From positions 1 through 14,124 of the forward strand of contig DAOUMU010000208.1 in assembly GCA_034409055.1 (NCBI GenBank): a stretch of 14,124 nt of DNA, read 5' to 3'. Source of the stretch: DAOUMU01 sp034409055. GTDB lineage: Bacteria; Chloroflexota; Anaerolineae; 4572-78; J111. The notes under the pieces are model-generated. The model saw nothing but the letters and a program-made list of their open reading frames with translations. It searched no databases and had not been told where the DNA came from. Each line of letters begins with the position of its first letter. Within the stretch, counting starts at the first letter, position 1. Made by a program: the position numbers and the translations under genes. This document shows positions 7,298 through 12,817 of this stretch, one piece after another.

Positions 7298-7510
7298 CCA
7301 TACATATATGGAGGCGTTATAGCGAACCGCGCTTTTGGCTTATTGTGTTCTGACCCTCTCTTAAAGCTAAGAAGCTGAGAAGCCAAAATTTTGGTTATCC
7401 CTCATTAACTAAAACTTGGGTAGACGTTTAACGTCACCTGGGCAATGGTTATTGACCAAACCCAGGCATAATTGCCCACGTAACCTCGAACATTAAGCCA
7501 AGGAGAAACA
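7298..7510 (+). promoter_or_regulatory. Long structured 5' leader of the split-barrel gene
   Basis: The predicted leader holds two stem-loops. In the first, AACC (7325-7328) and TTTTGGCTT (7333-7341) pair with AAGCCAAAA (7380-7388) and GGTT (7393-7396), separated by a symmetric 4x4 internal loop; CCAAAATTTTGG (7383-7394) is a palindrome within it. In the second, TGGGCAAT (7439-7446) pairs with ATTGCCCA (7471-7478), with inner GGTT/AACC (7447-7450/7459-7462). A dyad GACGTT-T-AACGTC lies at 7423-7435. AAGGAG (7500-7505) is free 5 nt before the ATG. I saw no known riboswitch consensus. A cis-acting RNA is possible but inferred. Confidence 0.4.
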
Positions 7511-7969
7511 ATGGGCCGACGTCTTGCAGCCCAACTGCCTGATTCATTGCTGAAGGTATTGAAAGCAGGCTGTCCTGCCCTGTTGTTAACCGTAGGGGAA
7601 GATAGCTTTCCAAATACTGCCTACACCTGGGCGGTGGCCGTGGATGCCACCACCATTCGCTTTGGAGTGGACCACCGGAGCGATACGTTGGCTAACCTTG
7701 AACGGGAACGGCGCGCTTCACTCCAGATCATTGGTCAAGGTAATCTGATCTTTTTGATCAAGGGAGTCACCCGGCAAGTCAAGTCTCAGATCGAGGCGGC
7801 TCCTTTCAAGATTGCCATGATGGCTTTAGAGGTAGCGATGGTCAAAGATCAGTCCTGGCCTGGAGTCAGCATCCAACCGCTGGCCTACCACTGGTCCCCC
7901 GAACAACGACCAGAGATGTTGGCTATGGAACGGGCTGTTTACGCCGAGATGCGCGAGTGGCCGGGCTGA
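7511..7969 (+). CDS. PNPOx-like FMN-binding split-barrel protein
   Basis: 152 aa, the size of a single pyridoxamine-5'-phosphate-oxidase-like split barrel. The N-terminal helix and first strands (LLKVLKAGCPALLLTVGEDS, 13-32), the second strand pair with NTAYTWAVAV, and the HRSDTLANLERERRASLQII stretch (55-74) that normally contacts the FMN phosphate fit this family. The tail (MLAMERAVYAEMREW) is helical. Members bind FMN or F420 and act as oxidoreductases or flavin stores; the substrate cannot be read here. AAGGAG ends 5 nt before the ATG. It is monocistronic in appearance: a strong promoter and long leader lie upstream, and the next gene converges on it 37 bp away with no obvious terminator between them. 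Confidence 0.75.
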   Translation: MGRRLAAQLPDSLLKVLKAGCPALLLTVGEDSFPNTAYTWAVAVDATTIRFGVDHRSDTLANLERERRASLQIIGQGNLIFLIKGVTRQVKSQIEAAPFKIAMMALEVAMVKDQSWPGVSIQPLAYHWSPEQRPEMLAMERAVYAEMREWPG

Positions 7970-8006
7970 TGCTTTTGGACTGCCTCCTAAGTCGTTAACC
8001 TGCCTG

Positions 8007-9017
8007 TCATGCCTGATACACACTGCCCAATCCCGGCAATAGATCCACCATGCCTTCGACCGGTCGCCCTGCGTCGAACAGCAAATATTGGCCCGCTTCA
8101 GGCGGCGTGGCGTGATAAGCGCTGGCCAAACGCAGGTGTCGATCCGCAATAATCTGATGACCACCCCGAAGGGTCATGTGTCCAGCCACCAAGACCTGCT
8201 GTGGGGCAAAATCGACCGATAGTTCCTGTAATAACGCCGCCAAAAAAATGGCATAGTCGGCCTGGCCGTACTCCTGTTCACAGCGGGTGAACAGGGCCGG
8301 CCACAAGAGTTGGTTAAAGGCAGGTTGGTTGCTGGCCAGAAACCCCCGCAACAAATCGTTGTAGCGAGGATCCTCGGGGCCGGAAACGACCAGGTAATAT
8401 TTGGCTAAAACCTCATATGGCGCTTGGTTTAGTTTGCCATACCCTCGCCGCAGAGCCGCTATATCCTCGGCGGCCATAAATTCGTCGGCCCACTTGAGCA
8501 GGCGCTGATGGCTCCAATTGAAAATTTCAAGCGTGTTTTTCGAGTCGGCCATAGGGGCGGCTGCCCCGGCATGGGTCACGGCCACCCCGGCTCGGGTACG
8601 CACGTAAAAAGGCAGCGAGTCGAATAAGGCCATGATCTCAGCCCGGTGTTGGCTCTGGCTCAGGGCAGCCTCAAAGGCCGGCGTAAATACCTTGTCCCCT
8701 TTGGCCAGGCTGATGCCGTAAAGATGAGGCATTTCGTGATTGCCGCATAAACAGATAATGGCCTGACCATAGCTGGTTTGCAAGGCCATGACATCCAGGA
8801 CGATCTCTAATGATCTATCAGGGCCAGCATCTTCGCGGTGGATCAGGTCGCCGGTCAAAATGAGACAATCGGCCAGCCCGGTGGCCTGCAAATCCACAAA
8901 GCGATCCCGGTAACGCCGGTAGGCGTCCCAATCGCCGTGCAAATCGGTGACTACCATGGCTACCCCTGCCTCCAACGACCAAAGACGGGGAAAGGGTTTG
9001 GTTAAAGCTAAGGGCAT
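8007..9017 (-). CDS. Calcineurin-like metallophosphoesterase (PPP-type)
   Basis: 336 aa cytoplasmic enzyme with the full two-metal signature: D25 and H27 in TDLHGDW, D57 in LTGDLIHRED, N93/H94 in CGNHE, H149 in THAG, and H280 in AGHM. The GDLIHRED motif resembles the GDxVDRG block of PPP-family Ser/Thr phosphatases and ApaH-type hydrolases, but the Asp-Arg-Gly is altered, so protein phosphatase activity is uncertain. A helical insert (~165-265) lies between the fourth and fifth motifs. It is convergent with the split-barrel gene. No Shine-Dalgarno precedes the ATG, and the promoter at 9027-9055 predicts transcription starting only a few bases before it. Confidence 0.85.
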   Translation of the reverse strand: MPLALTKPFPRLWSLEAGVAMVVTDLHGDWDAYRRYRDRFVDLQATGLADCLILTGDLIHREDAGPDRSLEIVLDVMALQTSYGQAIICLCGNHEMPHLYGISLAKGDKVFTPAFEAALSQSQHRAEIMALFDSLPFYVRTRAGVAVTHAGAAAPMADSKNTLEIFNWSHQRLLKWADEFMAAEDIAALRRGYGKLNQAPYEVLAKYYLVVSGPEDPRYNDLLRGFLASNQPAFNQLLWPALFTRCEQEYGQADYAIFLAALLQELSVDFAPQQVLVAGHMTLRGGHQIIADRHLRLASAYHATPPEAGQYLLFDAGRPVEGMVDLLPGLGSVYQA

Positions 9018-9026
9018 ATCAGGGTG

Positions 9027-9055
9027 ATTTTAGGCCATTTGTTGATTTGTGTCAA
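9027..9055 (-). promoter_or_regulatory. Promoter giving a near-leaderless phosphoesterase mRNA
   Basis: On the minus strand TTGACA (9055-9050) is followed after 17 bp by TAAAAT (9032-9027). Initiation about 6-7 nt downstream falls at 9020-9021, only 3-4 nt before the ATG at 9017. The absence of a ribosome site there agrees with leaderless translation. Confidence 0.65.
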
Positions 9056-9071
9056 TCATCTCAGACCCCTC

Positions 9072-9100
9072 CTCGTTCCAATGCTCTGCGTTGGAACGAG
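9072..9100. repeat. 10-bp perfect hairpin repeat
   Basis: CTCGTTCCAA (9072-9081) pairs perfectly with TTGGAACGAG (9091-9100) over a 9-nt loop. It lies between divergent promoters, just upstream of both. From memory, similar CGTTCCAA...TTGGAACG palindromes occur as dispersed intergenic repeats in many bacteria; only one copy is visible here. Confidence 0.6.
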
Positions 9101-9129
9101 ACAAATCTATTCGCTTTATTTTACCTTTG

Positions 9130-9158
9130 TTGAGCCACTCCCTTAACTATGGTATAAT
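9130..9158 (+). promoter_or_regulatory. Promoter of the secreted-protein pair
   Basis: TTGAGC (9130-9135) and a perfect TATAAT (9153-9158) are spaced 17 bp apart. The start site would be near 9165, and AAGGAGG (9186-9192) lies 5 nt before the ATG at 9198. It probably drives both tandem paralogues as one transcript ending at the 10823-10853 terminator. Confidence 0.7.
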
Positions 9159-9197
9159 CCGGGGGGACTAAAATCAATAGCCAACAAGGAGGCAACT

Positions 9198-9776
9198 ATG
9201 CTAAACAAAGGCACGTTGAAGTGGTTTATAAGAGGCTTTCTCTTGACGGCGCTGCTACTGTTAGTCGCAGCCATCGTGGTCATGCCCACGATTGGTTGGG
9301 CTCAGGGCGACGACGAAGAAAATCTCGACGAGAACAGAGAAGCAGGTGCAAAGGACCCCTCTTATACTTTCGGCAGTGATGACCCGCTGGGACGGGTCCC
9401 GGTCACCGTTGTGGACACCGGCCAGGTACGTTCCAACCGGGAGGTAATGGCCGCAGGCGAAGCGCCCTCTTATACCTTCCGCAGCGATGACCCCTGGGGA
9501 CGGACGGCCGTGACCGTTGCCGACAATCCGGAGCCGCTCTCCAACCGGGAGGCGATGGCCGCAGGGCCTCTCCCCTCGTACCAGTTCCGCAGCGATCAGC
9601 CGGTTGATGCCTCAGCCGATATCGGTGAGCAGGCCAGGTCACCGGGCAGAGTTACAGTTCCCCTTTGGTCATCCCGGCGGCCGATTTCAGTGATGATGGG
9701 ATCGACCCGGATAGCTTTACCTTCTCGTTTGCCGGAGGTTACGTGGCAGGCAAGCCGGCCAATCATGGCTGCATGA
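9198..9776 (+). CDS. Secreted repeat protein, N-terminal part before a frameshift
   Basis: 192 aa as read. Residues ~10-35 form a signal peptide: positive start, Leu-rich core, likely cleavage after GWA (35). An acidic segment follows (GDDEENLDEN), then three ~36-aa repeats (about 45-78, 79-114, 115-150) with consensus SNREAMAAG..PSY.FRSDDP. From ~145 the frame degenerates into basic, Ser/Arg-rich residues unlike the rest. Meanwhile the -1 frame from about 9629 continues with a beta domain homologous to the downstream paralogue. The true gene is therefore most likely 9198-10084 (about 295 aa) with a one-base deletion near 9626-9634, either a real mutation or a sequence error. No named family is recognised. 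Confidence 0.7.
   Translation: MLNKGTLKWFIRGFLLTALLLLVAAIVVMPTIGWAQGDDEENLDENREAGAKDPSYTFGSDDPLGRVPVTVVDTGQVRSNREVMAAGEAPSYTFRSDDPWGRTAVTVADNPEPLSNREAMAAGPLPSYQFRSDQPVDASADIGEQARSPGRVTVPLWSSRRPISVMMGSTRIALPSRLPEVTWQASRPIMAA
9330..9647 (+). repeat. Three in-gene tandem repeats of about 105 bp
   Basis: Units at about 9330-9431, 9432-9539 and 9540-9647 encode related ~36-aa modules. The similarity shows at the DNA level too: CCAACCGGGAGG followed by ATGGCCGCAGG occurs in units 2 and 3, and GATGACCC with a downstream GGGACGG in units 1 and 2. Unit 3 loses the GR..VTV part, and the frameshift lies inside or just after it. Confidence 0.7.
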
Positions 9777-10084
9777 AAGCCCCGGCCTACCTGCCTCATG
9801 GCGCTACCGTTACCGACCTCTTTGCCTCTGTATACGATAACGATGGCTCCGAAGACATACAGGTCAATTTGTACCGGTTGGATAACTACGCCGGAGGAAC
9901 TACTGTCATGGCCTCGGTGGCCACGACCGGCCCCTTTACTTCTGTAAATATCGAGTCGCTGCACGATGACACCATCAGCGACGCGACAGTTACTTATCCT
10001 AACTACTCCTATTACGTTACCACCTGTGTTGATGCGGCCAACATCAGGCTCTATTCAGTGCGCATCTACTATAGCGGGCCGTAA
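9665..10084 (+). CDS. Beta domain of the frameshifted secreted protein
   Basis: Listed from TTG 9665, but this start has no ribosome site and the frame is open back to 9629 (stop TGA at 9626-9628), so it is best read as the continuation of the 9198 gene. The protein aligns almost end to end with the paralogue at 10096: SPLVIPAADFSDDGIDPDSF, YDNDGSEDIQVNLYRLDN, SLHDDTIS and YSYYVTTCVDAANIRLYSVR all have close counterparts. Two cysteines (in NHGCM and TTCVD) are conserved in both and could form a disulfide outside the cell. The strand-rich, Asp/Asn/Thr-rich pattern suggests a beta-sandwich. It ends YYSGP, lacking the hydrophobic tail of its sister. The function is unknown. Confidence 0.65.
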   Translation: MVIPAADFSDDGIDPDSFTFSFAGGYVAGKPANHGCMKAPAYLPHGATVTDLFASVYDNDGSEDIQVNLYRLDNYAGGTTVMASVATTGPFTSVNIESLHDDTISDATVTYPNYSYYVTTCVDAANIRLYSVRIYYSGP

Positions 10085-10095
10085 GGGGGCAAACG

Positions 10096-10788
10096 ATGTT
10101 GAATAAAAATGCTTTAAGAGGGTTTACCGCCGGCATGCTGGCGGCCATCATTATGGTCTTGGGCGTGTGGCCGGTTGTAGCGAATAATCATAATAACTGG
10201 CCAGGACCGATTGCCTTGGCGGCTTCCGGCATTGCTGGGCTGAATGAAAACAACAGCTACCCCGATTCGGACAAATTAGACCGGGTGGACACGGAAGATG
10301 GGGTGGTTGGCCAGGGATTCGATGGCGTCTCGCCCTTGGTTATCCCGGCCGCGGCCTTTAGTGACGATGGGATCGATCCGGATAGCTTTACCTTTTCCTT
10401 TGCCGGAGGTTACCTCTCGGGCAAAGCAGCCAAGCATGGTTGTGTAGAGGCTTCCGTCTACTTGCCTCACGCAGCCACCATCACCGACATGTTTGCTTCT
10501 GTGTATGACAACGATAGCGCCGAAGACATACAGGTCAACCTGTACCGGTTAGATAACTTCTCGGGCACAACAAATGTTATGGCCGCCGTGGCCACGACCA
10601 ATCCTTTTGCTTCTTCAACGATCCAATCTCTGCACGATGACAGCATCAGTAACTCGATGATACTCTATCCTCAGTATTCCTATTACGTCACCACTTGTGT
10701 TGATTCAGCCAATATCAGGCTTTATTCGGTGCGTTTCTACTTTAATTATTTTACTACCTACTTGCCCATCGTCATCAAAGGTAGTTAA
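10096..10788 (+). CDS. Secreted beta-sandwich-like paralogue with YLPIVIK tail
   Basis: 230 aa with a signal peptide (hydrophobic ~10-29, likely cleavage after VVA, A29). A linker (~30-78) replaces the three-repeat region of its upstream sister. Residues ~79-215 match the sister's beta domain, including SPLVIPAAAFSDDGIDPDSF and YVTTCVD; C116 and C201 are shared. The protein ends FTTYLPIVIKGS, a tail of the YLPhhhK/R type that I recall at the C-terminus of many secreted Anaerolineae proteins and that may act in sorting or anchoring (inference). The gene starts 11 nt after the previous stop, with AAGGGGG (10083-10089) overlapping that stop, so the two are co-transcribed. No enzyme motif is visible; a surface or structural role is a guess. 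Confidence 0.8.
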   Translation: MLNKNALRGFTAGMLAAIIMVLGVWPVVANNHNNWPGPIALAASGIAGLNENNSYPDSDKLDRVDTEDGVVGQGFDGVSPLVIPAAAFSDDGIDPDSFTFSFAGGYLSGKAAKHGCVEASVYLPHAATITDMFASVYDNDSAEDIQVNLYRLDNFSGTTNVMAAVATTNPFASSTIQSLHDDSISNSMILYPQYSYYVTTCVDSANIRLYSVRFYFNYFTTYLPIVIKGS

Positions 10789-10822
10789 GGCTGCATTGCG
10801 CCAAAGACAATCGTTAACAATT

Positions 10823-10853
10823 AAAAACCCCGGCTTTTTAAGCCGGGGTTTTT
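10823..10853. terminator. Strong bidirectional intrinsic terminator
   Basis: AAAAACCCCGGCTT (10823-10836) pairs perfectly with AAGCCGGGGTTTTT (10840-10853) over a 3-nt loop. The GC core is flanked by an A-run on the left and a T-run on the right, so it works on both strands. It ends the secreted-protein operon and lies 5 bp from the stop of the convergent ABC ATPase gene. Confidence 0.93.
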
Positions 10854-10858
10854 ACTGC

Positions 10859-11632
10859 CTAATGCAAAATTTTACTCAAAAACATCTTGGTCCGTTCGTG
10901 TTTGGGGTTGGCGAAAAGTTCGTCAGGCGTGGTGTCCTCAACAATACTCCCCTCATCCATAAAGATAATACGGTCGGCGGCGTTGCGGGCAAAGCCCATC
11001 TCATGGCTGACGACCAACATCGTCATACCCGCTTTGGCCAGGTCCAGCATTACGTCCAGCACCTCTTTAATCATCTCCGGATCCAGGGCGCTGGTCGGCT
11101 CGTCAAAGAGCATAATCTTGGGGTTCATGGCCAGGGCCCGGGCAATAGCTACCCGCTGCTGTTGGCCCCCGGACAGGTGGTCGGGGTAGACATCGGCTTT
11201 TTCAGGGATACCCACTCGTTTTAACTGCTGCATAGCAATCTCAACCGCTTCGCTTTTTTTGCGTTTGCGGACCACGGTTTGGGCAATGGTAATATTCTCC
11301 AGGGCGGTCAGGTGAGGAAATAGATTAAACTGCTGGAAGACTATGCCCACTTCACGACGCACGGCGTTGATGTTTTTGGTCTTTTTGCTCAAATGGATGC
11401 CATCGACCCAGATGTCGCCGTCAGTGGGTACCTCGAGATAATTAATACAGCGCAGCAGGGTGGATTTACCGGACCCGCTGGGACCGATGATCACCACCAC
11501 CTCCCCAATCCGCACTTTTAAACTGACATCATTGACGGCTTTGACGTGTCCAAAATGTTTGTCAAGATGTTCAATAACAACAATGCCGTCTTTTTCAACG
11601 ATGATATTCTCGTCTTTGTCTGCGTTAGCCAT
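10859..11632 (-). CDS. glnQ: Polar amino-acid ABC importer ATPase (GlnQ/HisP family)
   Basis: 257 aa cytoplasmic ATPase of the polar amino-acid uptake family. Walker A GPSGSGKST (50-58), Q-loop in VFQQFNLFPHLT (98-109), signature LSGGQQQR (153-160), Walker B IMLFDE (173-178) with the D-loop SALD, and switch His H210 in VSHEMGF are all intact. The first ~15 residues are a charged extension beyond the family core. It is the last gene of the importer operon; its ATG overlaps the permease stop by 8 nt, and AGAGG upstream lies inside the permease coding region, suggesting translational coupling. The symbol denotes the family; the transported amino acid is not known. Confidence 0.93.
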   Translation of the reverse strand: MANADKDENIIVEKDGIVVIEHLDKHFGHVKAVNDVSLKVRIGEVVVIIGPSGSGKSTLLRCINYLEVPTDGDIWVDGIHLSKKTKNINAVRREVGIVFQQFNLFPHLTALENITIAQTVVRKRKKSEAVEIAMQQLKRVGIPEKADVYPDHLSGGQQQRVAIARALAMNPKIMLFDEPTSALDPEMIKEVLDVMLDLAKAGMTMLVVSHEMGFARNAADRIIFMDEGSIVEDTTPDELFANPKHERTKMFLSKILH

Positions 11633-12497
11633 CAGTCTTTAACCTCTTTTCCATGCCTTTGACCCCCAACGACAGCAGAATGGTCATTGTCAGGTACATA
11701 AAGGCGACCACATTGTAGGTTTTTAAATATTCAAAAGAGCTGGCCGCGTAAAGCTTGCCCAGTTGGGTAATATCCTGAACGCCCAGGGCCGACACCAGGG
11801 ACGACTCTTTGAGCATAGCGATGAAGTCATTGCCCAGGGGGGGTAGCACGCGCCGCACGGCCTGGGGTAGAATAATGTAGCGCATAGCCTCAATGTAGTT
11901 CATCCCCAACGAACGGGCCGCTTCCATCTGACCCCGGCCAATGGACTCGATCCCGGCTCGGAAAATTTCGGCGGAGAAGGCCCCATAACTAATGGCCAGG
12001 GCAATAATCCCTCTGACCTCAAAGGTCAGGTCTAAGCCCGCTTTGCGGTCGCCCAGCTTGACCAGAATATTTTCCGGCTGGAGCAGGTTGACCTCCGCCA
12101 GGTACGCGCCCAGGGCGTTAATCTGGGTGACCACGGCCGGTAGCAGCACAAAAGCCACATACAGAATATTCACCAGAATGGGCAGGCCGCGCATCACCTG
12201 CACATAAGCGGTGGCCAGGTTATAAATAATCGGATTTTTTGAGACCCGTCCCAGGCCGGCCGTTAAGCCAATGGTGATGGCAATGGCATAGGCGATGAGG
12301 GTCACCCGAACGGTGAGGAAAATGCCTTCTCTTAAGAAGGCAAAAACAGCATTGTAGGTTTCATCGACGTAAAAAGAATAGGCTAAAAGTATACCCCCCA
12401 GAAAGATGATCAGCAGCCACCAGGGCAGTTCCGCCAGGGTATTGCTTAGACGAACTTGCGCCGATGCGGTCCCCCGTGTCTCGATTGTTTTATTCAT
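11625..12497 (-). CDS. Amino-acid ABC importer permease (GlnP/HisM family)
   Basis: 290 aa integral membrane protein with about five hydrophobic segments (near 26-43, 58-82, 94-122, 162-180 and 262-280). The cytoplasmic EAA loop, EAARSLGMNYIEAMRYIILP (192-211) and then QAVRRVLPPLGNDF, couples to the ATPase. VMRGLPILVNILYVAF (101-116) is a family hallmark (RGtP-hhhhh). Only one permease is present, so it probably forms a homodimer, as in single-permease members. Residues ~125-160 form an external loop longer than in short relatives. An AAAAAGGA sequence lies very close to the ATG (12497). The gene lies 320 bp downstream of the binding protein and overlaps the ATPase start. Confidence 0.92.
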   Translation of the reverse strand: MNKTIETRGTASAQVRLSNTLAELPWWLLIIFLGGILLAYSFYVDETYNAVFAFLREGIFLTVRVTLIAYAIAITIGLTAGLGRVSKNPIIYNLATAYVQVMRGLPILVNILYVAFVLLPAVVTQINALGAYLAEVNLLQPENILVKLGDRKAGLDLTFEVRGIIALAISYGAFSAEIFRAGIESIGRGQMEAARSLGMNYIEAMRYIILPQAVRRVLPPLGNDFIAMLKESSLVSALGVQDITQLGKLYAASSFEYLKTYNVVAFMYLTMTILLSLGVKGMEKRLKTDG

Positions 12498-12603
12498 GTC
12501 CTTTTTCCGTGTTTTGTTGGTGTGGTAAGCATTGCTCTGGCTAACTTTCCCGGAAGCTCAAAGCAGATTCAATGCATCTGTACATTGTCAGATTAATTCT
12601 GAT

Positions 12604-12671
12604 GGGTTCGTAGTAACGACTTTAGTCGTTTTTACCAAGCAGTTGGCGACTAAAGTCGCTACTACAAATCC
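12604..12671. repeat. Dispersed palindromic repeat, copy 2
   Basis: Arms 12604-12630 and 12645-12671 are inverted repeats matching at 22 of 27 positions. The core CGACTTTAGTCG and flank GTAGTA are shared with the copy at 2990-3063. This copy lies inside the importer operon, between the binding-protein stop and the permease start, where the transcribed hairpin could protect upstream mRNA. No ORF is present here. Confidence 0.78.
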
Positions 12672-12731
12672 TCAAAACTTACTTGGCATTGTACTGGGCC
12701 TATTTTTTGGAAAGGTGGTGCTTTGATTAGA

Positions 12732-12770
12732 TAAACGATGTACAGGGTCTAAAACCCTGCACATCGTTTA
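12732..12770. promoter_or_regulatory. Stem-loop downstream of the binding-protein gene
   Basis: TAAACGATGTACAGGGT (12732-12748) pairs with 12754-12770 at 16 of 17 positions over a 5-nt loop. It lies about 48 bp beyond the binding-protein stop on the minus strand. No T-run follows in that direction, so it is unlikely to be a full intrinsic terminator; it may block 3' exonucleases or attenuate read-through. The rest of 12498-12817 shows nothing else supportable. Confidence 0.6.
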
Positions 12771-12817
12771 GTCGATGTCAATCATCCATACTGCTGATGT
12801 TGACTCAGGCTGGTTGT

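Noticed and set aside
7291..7510. FMN riboswitch before the flavin split-barrel gene
   Set aside because: The characteristic conserved G-rich segments of the FMN class are missing, although the leader does appear structured.
9629..9776. Programmed -1 frameshift linking the two reading frames
   Set aside because: No X-XXY-YYZ slippery heptamer in the correct phase was found in the overlap, and no obvious stimulatory stem follows; mutation or sequence error is simpler.
10697..11224. 175-aa plus-strand ORF spanning the terminator and the ABC ATPase
   Set aside because: It crosses a strong terminator and is antisense to intact ATPase motifs.
12732..12770. Full intrinsic terminator after the binding-protein gene
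   Set aside because: The stem is good but no T-run follows on the transcribed strand, and the permease and ATPase downstream need read-through or their own promoter.
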